A DNA stretch of 64,000 nucleotides from Tellurirhabdus rosea (GTDB lineage: Bacteria; Bacteroidota; Bacteroidia; Cytophagales; Spirosomataceae). The stretch's first letter is position 1. The number at the start of each line of letters is the position of its first letter. The position numbers were made by a program, and so were the translations under genes. Under the pieces are notes generated by a model. The model was given only the letters and a program-made list of their open reading frames with translations. It was not told the DNA's origin and made no database searches. The stretch lies in assembly GCF_026278345.1 (NCBI RefSeq), contig NZ_CP111085.1, positions 2,430,001-2,494,000 on the forward strand, written 5' to 3'. Below, piece by piece: positions 43,935-52,132 of this stretch.

Positions 43935-43964
43935 CCCTGTCAGCGGTCGCAGGCCCTGACAGGG
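43935..43964. repeat. CCCTGTCAG hairpin
   Basis: CCCTGTCAG (43935-43943) and CTGACAGGG (43956-43964) enclose CGGTCGCAGGCC, a loop related to that of the hairpin at 43287-43338. It lies between the DinB and P450 genes, which are divergent, so it is not a terminator in the simple sense. Confidence 0.82.
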
Positions 43965-44060
43965 TGTGAGTTAGGGAAGCCGTTGCCTCACCTACGGCGT
44001 TTTCTCCCAAACACCCCGCTCAAGCGTTTCGTTACCCTTTAACACTTCCTGTCAACTGTC

Positions 44061-45389
44061 ATGAAACCCATGCCCCGCATCGGCCTGACCGAGAGCCTGT
44101 CCGCTTTTTTGTCAGACGGATACCGATTTATCCAGAAATGCTGTCGGATTTACGAAACGGATATTTTCGGGATCAATCTGCCGGGAAAGCCGGTCTTCTG
44201 CATTCACGGTCGGGAGGCGGCTCGGTTGTTCTACGACCCGTCGAAATTCATCCGGCATGGGGCCGTCCCGGCGCCGATTCAAAAAACGCTGACCGGCGAA
44301 AAGGCCATTCACACCCTCGACAACGGCCAGCATCGCCACCGCAAGGATATGTTTCGCTCGCTGCTGATGGCGCCCGACCGGATTCAGACACTGATGGAAG
44401 CCATGCGGCAGGAATGGATTCGGGCGCGCGAACGCTGGAGCCGGATGCCGCGCGTGGTGTTGTTCGAAGAAAGCCAGACCCTGCTGACGCTGGCCGCCTG
44501 CCGCTGGGCCGGAATCCCGTTGACCGACGAAGAAGCGCCCCAGCGGGCCCGCGATATGTGGAGCATGGTCGATGGCTTCGGCAGCCTGGGCGTGCGCAAC
44601 TGGAAAGGCCGGGCCGCCCGGCAACGCACCGAGCGGTGGATTGGCGCGCTGATCGAACAGGTACGCGCCGGCACCCTGCCGGTGGAAGAAGGCACGCCGC
44701 TGGCCGTACTGGCCCGATTTACCGAACCCGACGCGTCCGGCAGCCCGCAGGTGCTCGACCCCAAAATGGCAGCGGTAGAACTCCTGAACGCCACGCGTCC
44801 GATTGTCGCTATTTCGACCTATATTGTCTTTGCGGCCCACGCCCTGCACCGCTACCGGGGCTTCCGGCAGCAGCTCCGGACGGCGGGAACCGAAGCCGAC
44901 ATCGAACGTTTCGTGCAGGAAGTCCGCCGGTATTATCCGTTTGCCCCCTTTATGGGCGCCCGTGTCCGCGACGATTTCGACTGGCAGGGGCACCGTTTTC
45001 CGAAAGGCACGCTGGTTCTGCTGGACATTTTCGGCACCAACCGCGATGCCCGCCTCTGGCAGCGGCCGGAAGAGTTCTGGCCCGAGCGGTTCCGGAACTG
45101 GGACGGCGACCCGTTCCGCCTTATCCCGCAGGGCGGCGGGCCTTACGAGAACGGCCACCGCTGCCCCGGCGAATGGATCACCATCGAGGCGCTGAAAGTG
45201 GCGGTGGGTTTTCTGACCCAGTCGATGACCTTCGACGTGCCGAAGCAGGACATGGATTACCCCATCACCCGCCTGCCGACGTTTCCCAAAAGCGGTTTTG
45301 TCATGATCAATGTCCGGCAGGCCCTGACGCCGGTTACGACCGGGCCGCCGGTATCGACCGGGCCGCCAGTTGTTCCAGCCGCCGGATAG
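44061..45389 (+). CDS. Cytochrome P450, CYP152-type peroxygenase
   Basis: This 442-residue protein has the haem Cys at 368 in G-G-G-P-Y-E-N-G-H-R-C-P-G-E-W-I-T-I-E, the CYP152 form of the loop. The I-helix Arg-Pro pair R246-P247 (A-T-R-P-I-V-A-I-S) replaces the acid-alcohol pair of ordinary P450s. The E-x-x-R is at 287-290. CYP152 enzymes hydroxylate or decarboxylate fatty acids directly with hydrogen peroxide, so no redox partner is needed. The C-terminus (T-T-G-P-P-V-S-T-G-P-P-V) overlaps the convergent epimerase gene. Confidence 0.9.
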   Translation: MKPMPRIGLTESLSAFLSDGYRFIQKCCRIYETDIFGINLPGKPVFCIHGREAARLFYDPSKFIRHGAVPAPIQKTLTGEKAIHTLDNGQHRHRKDMFRSLLMAPDRIQTLMEAMRQEWIRARERWSRMPRVVLFEESQTLLTLAACRWAGIPLTDEEAPQRARDMWSMVDGFGSLGVRNWKGRAARQRTERWIGALIEQVRAGTLPVEEGTPLAVLARFTEPDASGSPQVLDPKMAAVELLNATRPIVAISTYIVFAAHALHRYRGFRQQLRTAGTEADIERFVQEVRRYYPFAPFMGARVRDDFDWQGHRFPKGTLVLLDIFGTNRDARLWQRPEEFWPERFRNWDGDPFRLIPQGGGPYENGHRCPGEWITIEALKVAVGFLTQSMTFDVPKQDMDYPITRLPTFPKSGFVMINVRQALTPVTTGPPVSTGPPVVPAAG

Positions 45390-46605
45390 ACTGCACCATC
45401 GACCGGACGGTGTGGTAGTTGATTTTCCACGAATGGCTCATGTGCGTCCAGATGGGTTCGCCCTGGCGCGTCATCAGCGGCCACCACTCGCCCACAGGGC
45501 GGTTGATCATTTTGTCGAAAACGAAGCGATGCACCCGGTCGTAGGCATGCATGTATTTTTCGTCGCCGAACAGCCGGTAGCCGTCCAGAAAGCCGATGAG
45601 GGCTTCGGCCTGCTGCCAGAACTCTTTTTCCCGGTCGTAGACGGTTCCGGCATGGGAACCTTCGACAAAAACGCCGCCGTATTCTTCATCAATGCCAAAA
45701 TCGGCGGCGTGCTCCAGCGGTTTGCGCAGGGCCTCGCGGTAATCGTCCAGCGGCATCCCGAGCGTTTCGAGCGCGTGCAGCAGCAGCCAGGCAAATTCGG
45801 TATTGTGGCCGTAGCTGGTGTTGTCTTCCGCTTCGCGCTTGACGCCGTCTTCCGTGAACCGGTCCCAGCCCCAGATGACATCGAATTTGATCTGCGGAGC
45901 CACCCGCCAGTCGGCCCAGAACTGCGGAATGCCGGTTCCGTACTCCGGATGCAACACTTTGTTCAGCAAAATGCCGATGACCTCCTGTAGTTTTCGGCGG
46001 TGCAGCGGCAGTCGGCTGGCCTCGTAAAGGGTGGTGTACGCCTCCATCAGGTGCATGTGCACATCCAGCGTTTTGCGGTCGCCGCCCGCCGGGCCGGGGC
46101 CTTTCAGCGTCCAGTCGCGCCAGAACATTTCGAAGTAGCCGCCGTACTGCGTATCCGCCGCGTGTTTCTGCAACAGGTCGAACGTCCGGGAAGCGTATTC
46201 CAGTCCGCGGGGGTCGCCGGTGGCGAGGGTGTACTCGCTCAGGCTGTAGATGGCGAAGCTCTGTCCGTAGACGATTTTCTGGTCGTTGACTACCTCCCCG
46301 CGGCGGTTGGTCATCCAGTAAAACCCGCCATGTTCTTCATCCCACATCCGGCTCAGCAAATAATCCGCGCCGTGGCGGGCAAATTCGGCCAGCTCGCCGT
46401 CGCCATACCCCGCCCGGTGAGCCGAAGCGAACGTGTACAGGCAGCGCGTCTGGGCAATCAGCGACTTCTCATCTTCGCCCGAATCGTTGCCATTTTTATC
46501 AAAATGCGTAATAAAACCGCCGTTGACCATGTCCCGGCAGCGGGCCGTCCAGAACGGCAGAAGCTCCCGCGTGAGGTGGTGGCGGGCTTCGGTGAGGTGG
46601 GTCAT
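45334..46605 (-). CDS. AGE family epimerase/isomerase
   Basis: The ATG at 46605 (423 residues; M-T-H-L-T-E-A-R-H-H-L) follows the family. It is an (alpha/alpha)6-barrel protein, with F-W-T-A-R-C-R-D, Y-G-Q-S-F-A-I-Y-S-L-S-E-Y, D-V-H-M-H-L-M-E-A-Y-T, Y-G-H-N-T-E-F-A-W-L-L and E-F-W-Q-Q-A-E-A-L-I-G-F segments found in N-acylglucosamine 2-epimerase and cellobiose 2-epimerase. The His residues are the usual catalytic pair. It probably epimerises a free sugar or disaccharide. Its last 56 bp overlap the P450 gene. Confidence 0.92.
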   Translation of the reverse strand: MTHLTEARHHLTRELLPFWTARCRDMVNGGFITHFDKNGNDSGEDEKSLIAQTRCLYTFASAHRAGYGDGELAEFARHGADYLLSRMWDEEHGGFYWMTNRRGEVVNDQKIVYGQSFAIYSLSEYTLATGDPRGLEYASRTFDLLQKHAADTQYGGYFEMFWRDWTLKGPGPAGGDRKTLDVHMHLMEAYTTLYEASRLPLHRRKLQEVIGILLNKVLHPEYGTGIPQFWADWRVAPQIKFDVIWGWDRFTEDGVKREAEDNTSYGHNTEFAWLLLHALETLGMPLDDYREALRKPLEHAADFGIDEEYGGVFVEGSHAGTVYDREKEFWQQAEALIGFLDGYRLFGDEKYMHAYDRVHRFVFDKMINRPVGEWWPLMTRQGEPIWTHMSHSWKINYHTVRSMVQSIRRLEQLAARSIPAARS

Positions 46606-46618
46606 ACTTTTTGATTGT

Positions 46619-46744
46619 GAATTAGTGAATTGGCGAATAGCGAATTGGCGAATAGTGAGTGGGTACGTATTCACAACTCTAGGAATTGCGGGGCAGGCGA
46701 GCGAAGCTATTCGCCAATTCGCCATTCGCTAACTCGCTAATTTC
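46619..46744. repeat. Palindrome with GGCGAATA words, arm inside a coding region
   Basis: Left arm words TTAGTGAATTGGCGAATAGC (46619-46660 region) oppose the right-arm inverse words at about 46700-46744. The right arm is read through as the C-terminus of the PfkB-type kinase. It lies between two minus-strand genes. Confidence 0.85.
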
Positions 46745-47716
46745 CTCCCGGTTTGCCGTTCCGGTCTGGCCGAGCTTCTGCACGGTTACGGCGGCGGCGA
46801 GGTTGGCGAGGGCGATGGCTTCCGGCGGGCGGGCTCCGGCTCCCCGGCAGGCCGCGTAGGCCGCCACGACGGTATCCCCGGCCCCGACGGTGTCCAGCGG
46901 ACCGGCGAGCGGCAACCCGGCGACGCTTGCCGATTCGGCTGTGTCCACGTACAGAATGCCCGCGGCTCCGCGCGTCAGGATGACGGGCGCAGACAGGCGA
47001 CCGGCGAGCTGACGGCTGTGCTGACGACACCAGTCCTCGTCCTCTTCCGACGCCTCCGGAACGTTCAGCATCCGGGCGAGCTCCGCCGTATTGACCTTCA
47101 GCGGAATCTGGCGCAGGTGCTGCCCCACGTGCCGCATATCCGCCACGTACTGGCAATTCGGGTGGTTCAGCAGCAACTCGTTCAGCCGGACCGTCCGGGC
47201 GGCGTCCAGAAGCGGGGCCGGAAACTGCTGGTTCAGAATCAGCACATCGAGCGTGGGCAAAGCCCGTTCGAGTTCGGCCAGAAGCTGCCCGAAAACGGCC
47301 TCCGACAAGGCGTTTTGCGTTCCGAAATCGAGGCGGTTCCCTTCCCGGCCTTCCCGCATCGGCTTGGTGTAGACGCAGGTGTCCCAGCCCGTTTCGACGG
47401 TCAGCAGGCCGCTTGTATCGACGTTGACCCGCTGCAGCAGGTGACGCAGTTCGCGCCCGAAGGCATCCGGGCCCACGGCCCCGAACGCCCGAATCGCGCC
47501 GACGCCCAGCGCGGCCAGGTTCTGCACCACGTTTCCGGCGCCGCCCGGCGAAGTCTGCATTCGCCCGCCCCAATGCACCGGCAGGCCCGTTTCGAGGGAG
47601 TTTTCGCCCGTTTCGGTCTGGAGCGTGTAGTAACAGTCCACCGCAAAATCCCCGATCACGGCGGCGCGCAGCGTTCGAAACCGGTCAAAAAGCGTCGGCA
47701 AATCGAAATCCGTCAT
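46679..47716 (-). CDS. PfkB family sugar kinase (RfaE/HldE-domain-1 like)
   Basis: This 345-residue ribokinase-fold enzyme phosphorylates a sugar or heptose phosphate with ATP. Visible motifs are the N-terminal A-V-I-G-D-F-A-V-D-C-Y, S-P-G-G-A-G-N-V-V-Q-N-L-A-A-L-G, R-A-F-G-A-V-G-P-D-A-F-G, and the C-terminal D-T-V-G-A-G-D-T-V-V-A-A-Y with the catalytic Asp. The last twenty residues (E-I-S-E-L-A-N-G-E-L-A-N-S-F...) come from a palindrome arm and are not family sequence. It directly follows the DUF6265 gene (T-A-A-A-T-G junction) and precedes the epimerase. Confidence 0.9.
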   Translation of the reverse strand: MTDFDLPTLFDRFRTLRAAVIGDFAVDCYYTLQTETGENSLETGLPVHWGGRMQTSPGGAGNVVQNLAALGVGAIRAFGAVGPDAFGRELRHLLQRVNVDTSGLLTVETGWDTCVYTKPMREGREGNRLDFGTQNALSEAVFGQLLAELERALPTLDVLILNQQFPAPLLDAARTVRLNELLLNHPNCQYVADMRHVGQHLRQIPLKVNTAELARMLNVPEASEEDEDWCRQHSRQLAGRLSAPVILTRGAAGILYVDTAESASVAGLPLAGPLDTVGAGDTVVAAYAACRGAGARPPEAIALANLAAAVTVQKLGQTGTANREEISELANGELANSFARLPRNS

Positions 47717-48214
47717 TTATTTGGACTGAAAAACGAAGAGGTCCTTAAACTGCCAGTTGCCGTCCTGCTGCCGACCGAGCGCAATGACGAGCTGGTTGGG
47801 CGAACGACGCTCGTACAGCACCCGCAGCGGGTCGCCGCCCTGTTTTTCGTAAATCGCCCGGTTTTTGGACGCTTCCAGAAAAACGTACCGATCGGACTTG
47901 TCCTTTTCCTCCACGCCGATCAGGCCGGGCTTGAAGTGCTTCACCATTACCACCGGACCCGTGGCGGTCTGTTCAAACGCAAACACTTCGTACAGGGTCA
48001 CTTTTCCGTCTTTCATCATCCGGATCATGCCCATAATGTTGTCGCCGCTGGGGTCGGTCCAGGCCGCTTCGATGGGGCCGCCGTTGTGGGTTCCCTGCCA
48101 GTGTCCGGCGATGAACTGCATGTCGGCCAGTGTGCCGGTCCGGGAGGCGGTCTGGGCGACAACGGACGCGAGAAGTCCGCCGCTGAGCAGGGCGGTCAAG
48201 AGGTATTTTTTCAT
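47717..48214 (-). CDS. Exported DUF6265-like protein
   Basis: The ATG at 48214 (165 residues) precedes a signal peptide (M-K-K-Y-L-L-T-A-L-L..., cleavage after S-V-V-A-Q). The mature part has M-Q-F-I-A-G-H-W-Q-G-T, I-E-A-A-W-T-D-P-S-G-D-N-I-M-G-M and Y-E-V-F-A-F-E-Q segments, as in DUF6265 lipocalin-like proteins of Bacteroidota. Its stop codon abuts the kinase ATG with no gap, so the two are one transcript. The function is unknown. Confidence 0.85.
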   Translation of the reverse strand: MKKYLLTALLSGGLLASVVAQTASRTGTLADMQFIAGHWQGTHNGGPIEAAWTDPSGDNIMGMIRMMKDGKVTLYEVFAFEQTATGPVVMVKHFKPGLIGVEEKDKSDRYVFLEASKNRAIYEKQGGDPLRVLYERRSPNQLVIALGRQQDGNWQFKDLFVFQSK

Positions 48215-48394
48215 GAAAAACGGGGTTTGAGAAATGGGAAAAACCGCAGGCAGGCTAAGGTGGTGCGCCGCCCGGTTTGTCCGCTGTGTCATTAATCCCA
48301 AAACCGTTTTTGCCGCCCGATTTACTTAAAAATTGCCTCGTCTTCTGATGAAGTCAAAAATCCATTCCGACGGCGCGGAGTGATTTCCGGGCAC

Positions 48395-48431
48395 AAAAAA
48401 GAGGCTTCCGGATTACAGAAGCCTCTTTTTT
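48395..48431. terminator. Bidirectional-looking terminator after pirin gene
   Basis: AAAAAAGAGGCTTC (48395-48408) and its inverse (48418-48431) form a 14-bp stem with T runs at both ends. It lies 16 bp past the pirin stop. Confidence 0.9.
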
Positions 48432-48446
48432 ACTATTCAGCAGTGC

Positions 48447-49313
48447 TTAATCTTCGTCCTGCAAAACGCCCATGAGCCCGTTCTGGTAATCAAAAATGGC
48501 CTGGCGGATTTCTTCCTGCGTGTTCATCACAAACGGCCCGTAGGAGGCGACCGGCTCGTTCAGCGGCGGGGCAGAGCCGAGCAGAATGCGGGCATCGGTC
48601 CGCGCTTCCACGCTCAGTTCGTCGCCTTCCGGGGCAAAAACGACCAGCGCCCGGCCCGTTACCTCCTGTCCGTTGACGACAATCGTCCCGTTTAACAGGT
48701 AAAAAAGTACGGCGCGATCCGCAGCAATCCGGCGGGTAAACGCCCCGCCCGCCTGCAGGCGCACGTTTGCCAGTTCGACATCGTACACCGGCCTGACCGG
48801 CCCCTGCACGCCCTCCCACTCGCCGGACGTAACGGCAACGGTCACCCGGCCGCCGTCGAGCGAGGCGGTGGGAATGTCCGCTTCCTGCAGGCCGACATAA
48901 TGCGGCGCGATCATTTTCGAACGGGCGGGCAAATTGGTCCAGAGCTGGATGAGTTCGACCGGGCCGCCGCGCTGGCGAAATTCGGCCGACGAGCTTTCGG
49001 AATGCACCAGCCCGCGGCCGGTGGTCATCCACTGCACGCCGCCGCGCCCGATGGTGCTGGCAAAACCGTTGCTGTCGCGGTGCCGGACGTCGCCTTCGTA
49101 AATGAACGTTACCGTTTCGAAACCCCGGTGCGGGTGCGGTCCGAACGGCAGGCCGCTGTTGTGCGACGGAAAGGTTTGCGGACCGTGGTGGTGCAGCAGC
49201 AGAAACGGGTCGAGGGCATCCAGACCCGGCGCGGGCAGCGGCTGGTGCATGGTCAGCACTCCCATCGACTGCGCGCGGGGCCGGATCAGCGTGCGGATTA
49301 AACGTTGAGGCAT
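48447..49313 (-). CDS. Pirin family protein
   Basis: The ATG at 49313 gives 288 residues; an ATG at 49331 would overlap the GH9 stop (ATGACTAA) and is also possible. The double-stranded beta-helix has the pirin metal motif G-P-H-P-H-R-G-F-E-T-V-T (His ligands), G-D-V-x-H-R-D-S, G-G-V-Q-W-M-T-T-G-R-G-L-V-H-S-E and the pirin C-terminal domain. Pirins bind iron, and some degrade quercetin. It sits 10 bp downstream of the cellulase gene. Confidence 0.93.
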   Translation of the reverse strand: MPQRLIRTLIRPRAQSMGVLTMHQPLPAPGLDALDPFLLLHHHGPQTFPSHNSGLPFGPHPHRGFETVTFIYEGDVRHRDSNGFASTIGRGGVQWMTTGRGLVHSESSSAEFRQRGGPVELIQLWTNLPARSKMIAPHYVGLQEADIPTASLDGGRVTVAVTSGEWEGVQGPVRPVYDVELANVRLQAGGAFTRRIAADRAVLFYLLNGTIVVNGQEVTGRALVVFAPEGDELSVEARTDARILLGSAPPLNEPVASYGPFVMNTQEEIRQAIFDYQNGLMGVLQDED

Positions 49314-49323
49314 AGTTAGTTGA

Positions 49324-51087
49324 TTAGTCATTAGCGGTACGGCCCAGGTCGCCCTGCAGAGCTTCGATGGCTCCGGCCAGGTACACCAGCGGTGCGTTCC
49401 AGTTGATGGCAATTTCGTTGGACGCGTACGAACAGGCGTCATCCGTAAAGCATTCGTCGGCCGCCGTGGAAGTATAGGTCGTGCATTTGTCCTGCCGCCC
49501 CGGATTGGGTCCTCCGGACAGCAGCCCCGGCACCGGCTCCGCAATGCCGTCGGCTTCGGAAGGCCGGTGGTGAATGTGCATCGGCGTTTTGTGCCCCAGG
49601 CCCGTCACGAACGAATATCCCGTCGCGTTGCGGCCCAGCAGGTAATCCAGGTTCGTCAGAGCGCCGCGCAGATAGCGGGGGTCGCGGGTCAGCCGGTACG
49701 CCTGAATGAGCGCAATGCCCTGATTGGCGGCCACGGCGCTGCTTCCCCAGATAAAATCCCGGGCGGTCCGGCCCATGACCGTGGCGTAAGGCCGCTGGTC
49801 GAAACCGCTCATGAGCGTATCCGACAGGGCCACCACGCGCTTCTGCCAGTCCGGCAGCTGGTTCTGAAACTGGGCCGGAAGCTTTTTGCCGAGCCGCAGC
49901 AGCGTGTAGTACCCCAGCGCCCGTACCTGGTTCCAGGAGGGCAGCGAAACGGAGCCTTCGGTCAGTTTGGCGGCGGTCAGGTACTCCGGTTTGCCGGTGG
50001 TGGCAAAGAGTTCGGCACCGGCCCAGGCCCACTCGTCGCTGAGGTTGTTGTCGCCGTACGCGCCCGTCGTGACGTCGGGGTCAAACTGTTTGTTCATTTC
50101 CTCCTGCCGGTACAGAACGGCCGGGTTTTTCTGCGCCCATTCCCAGGCCCGGAGCGCCGCCCGCTGGCAGGAGTCTGCCAGCCCGGGCAAGGGCCGGTTG
50201 TAGGCCCGGTACACGCGGCTGGCCTGCGCCATGACGGCGGCAAAATCCAGGGCGGCGGCGGTGCTTTTCTGCACCACATAGCGCGGGGTGTTGGCTACTT
50301 TGTGCGGCATTTCCATGCCGTCGAATTTGGCGTTGGTCAGCTTATGGTACACGCCGCCGTCGGTGGGGTCCTGCATCGTCAGCATCCAGCGGAGGTTGTA
50401 GAGCGATTCGTCCAGCAGGTCGGGCACGGCGTTGCCGCTTTCCGGAATGCCGACCGAAAGCTTCTGGCTGTAGGCCGGAAAATCTTCGTGCAGCGACAGC
50501 AGCGTGGCGACCGTAATGCCCGAATTGACGATGTATTTGTTGTAATCGCCCGCATCGTACCAGCCCAGCGGCGAGGAAAGCACCGTTCCGGCCGGGCGGC
50601 TGGCCGAAGCGGCTGACGGGTGTACCAGCACCTTCGTATCCGGGTGGCCGGCCGGGCGCGCCCACTTCCCGGCATATTTTTCGTCCAGCGGCATCGACAG
50701 GCGCTGGAAATAAAAGCCTTTCAGGGACGCTTTGGCCACCGGTTCGTTGACGTTGTTCCGGATTTCGAACGGGTACGAAACGCCCACGCCCGGCACCACA
50801 AGCACGTATTTTCCCGGCTTGCGAACGGCTGAAAAATCGGCCAGACGCGTCTTTTTACCGGAATATGGGCTGGTGCGCGGAGCCGAAAGCTGCCCCCGGA
50901 AAACGGTATCTTTCCCCGAAACGACCGCAAAGGCCGTCGGCGCGTCGGCGGCCACCGCGGCGGTTTTTGGAGCCTGCGGATAAAAGCCAAGCTGGTTGAG
51001 GCGAATGGCCTCCGGGCCGGTCTGGGCCAGAACCGTGCTTACTCCGGCCAGCAGAAGGGCGCTGGAGGTTACTAGTTTGTTCAGCAT
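49324..51087 (-). CDS. Glycoside hydrolase family 9 endoglucanase-like protein
   Basis: The ATG at 51087 (587 residues) precedes a signal peptide (M-L-N-K-L-V-T-S-S-A-L-L..., cleavage after V-L-A-Q). An Ig-like cellulase N-domain (about 25-105, I-R-L-N-Q-L-G-F-Y-P) leads to the (alpha/alpha)6 catalytic domain with W-Y-D-A-G-D-Y-N-K-Y (catalytic Asp pair), M-H-I-H-H-R-P-S-E-A-D-G and A-S-N-E-I-A-I-N-W-N-A-P-L (general acid Glu). It hydrolyses beta-1,4-glucans or cello-oligosaccharides outside the cell. Confidence 0.93.
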   Translation of the reverse strand: MLNKLVTSSALLLAGVSTVLAQTGPEAIRLNQLGFYPQAPKTAAVAADAPTAFAVVSGKDTVFRGQLSAPRTSPYSGKKTRLADFSAVRKPGKYVLVVPGVGVSYPFEIRNNVNEPVAKASLKGFYFQRLSMPLDEKYAGKWARPAGHPDTKVLVHPSAASASRPAGTVLSSPLGWYDAGDYNKYIVNSGITVATLLSLHEDFPAYSQKLSVGIPESGNAVPDLLDESLYNLRWMLTMQDPTDGGVYHKLTNAKFDGMEMPHKVANTPRYVVQKSTAAALDFAAVMAQASRVYRAYNRPLPGLADSCQRAALRAWEWAQKNPAVLYRQEEMNKQFDPDVTTGAYGDNNLSDEWAWAGAELFATTGKPEYLTAAKLTEGSVSLPSWNQVRALGYYTLLRLGKKLPAQFQNQLPDWQKRVVALSDTLMSGFDQRPYATVMGRTARDFIWGSSAVAANQGIALIQAYRLTRDPRYLRGALTNLDYLLGRNATGYSFVTGLGHKTPMHIHHRPSEADGIAEPVPGLLSGGPNPGRQDKCTTYTSTAADECFTDDACSYASNEIAINWNAPLVYLAGAIEALQGDLGRTAND

Positions 51088-51189
51088 ATTTGGTTTAGAA
51101 AAGCCTGAGGGGGTCGCGCAGATTGGCACTGGTGCTTTCTGCGTCGCAACGGCGAACCGTCAATCTGCGCGAACCCCACCCGTTCAAAG

Positions 51190-52014
51190 TTACAGATTTA
51201 ACCGCTCCGCCGCTACGGGTTCGTTCCAGAACAGCCCCGCCTGCCGGCTGAAATCTTCCGGAGAGTCGGTGGTCAGAAACCGGCGCGAGCCTCCCTTGGA
51301 GCACTGCTCCGCCATCTCCGGATGCCGGTCCAGGTAATCGGCCAGGCTGTCGGCCACAATCTCGCCCTGACTCAGGATGGTCATTCCGTCGGGGGCAAAT
51401 TCCCTGATTTTGGGCAGCAGCAGCGGGTAATGGGTACAGGCCAGCAGCAGCGTGTCGATGTCCGGCGACTGGTCCAGCAGGTTTTTCAGGTGCTTCCGGA
51501 CGAAATAATCCGCGCCGGGGTCGAGGTGCTCGCCGTTCTCGACCAGCGGCACCCACATCGGACAGGCCTCCTGATACACCGCCAGCGCCGGAAAAAACTT
51601 TTCGATTTCGACCCGGTAAGACTCCGATGTGACCGTCCCGCGCGTCGCCAGAATGCCCACGTGGCCGGAGGCGGTAAACCGGCCAATCACTTCGGTGGTC
51701 GGGCGGATCACCCCCAGCACGCGGCGCTCCGGGGCCAGCGTCGGCAGGTCGAGTTGCTGGATGTTGCGCAGGGCTTTGGCCGAAGCGGTGTTGCAGGCCA
51801 GAATCACCAGTCGGCAGCCCATCCGGAACAGGTGCTGCACGCATTCGAGGGTATAGTGGTACACCGTATCGAACGAACGGGTGCCGTAGGGCGTCCGGGC
51901 GTTGTCGCCGAGGTAAACGTAATCGTACTGCGGCAGTTTCCGAACGATGCTTTGCAGGACGGTCAGTCCGCCGTAGCCGGAATCGAAAACGCCAATGGGT
52001 TGTGGAGCGGGCAT
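51190..52014 (-). CDS. murI: Glutamate racemase
   Basis: This 274-residue enzyme makes D-glutamate for peptidoglycan. It has G-V-F-D-S-G-Y-G-G-L-T-V (7-18), Y-L-G-D-N-A-R-T-P-Y-G, the two catalytic cysteines in A-C-N-T-A-S-A (about 76) and A-C-T-H-Y-P-L-L, and T-R-G-T-V near 125. Length is usual. It lies upstream of the cellulase gene on the same strand but with a 102-bp gap, so co-transcription is uncertain. Confidence 0.96.
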   Translation of the reverse strand: MPAPQPIGVFDSGYGGLTVLQSIVRKLPQYDYVYLGDNARTPYGTRSFDTVYHYTLECVQHLFRMGCRLVILACNTASAKALRNIQQLDLPTLAPERRVLGVIRPTTEVIGRFTASGHVGILATRGTVTSESYRVEIEKFFPALAVYQEACPMWVPLVENGEHLDPGADYFVRKHLKNLLDQSPDIDTLLLACTHYPLLLPKIREFAPDGMTILSQGEIVADSLADYLDRHPEMAEQCSKGGSRRFLTTDSPEDFSRQAGLFWNEPVAAERLNL

Positions 52015-52031
52015 TCAAAAAAGTTATTTCA

Positions 52032-52106
52032 CAAAGTTTAGCAAAGGATCGCAAAGAACCGCAAAGAAATCATTGATGAACTTTGATTCTCTTTGATAAA
52101 CTTTGC
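52032..52106. repeat. Palindrome with GCAAAGNNTC words
   Basis: Left words CAAAGTTTAGCAAAGGATCGCAAAG (52032-52056) oppose CTTTGATTCTCTTTGATAAACTTTGC (52081-52106). It lies in the divergent interval between the racemase gene and the ceramidase-like gene. Confidence 0.85.
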
Positions 52107-52132
52107 AAAACAACCCCTCTTCTATCCACCGG

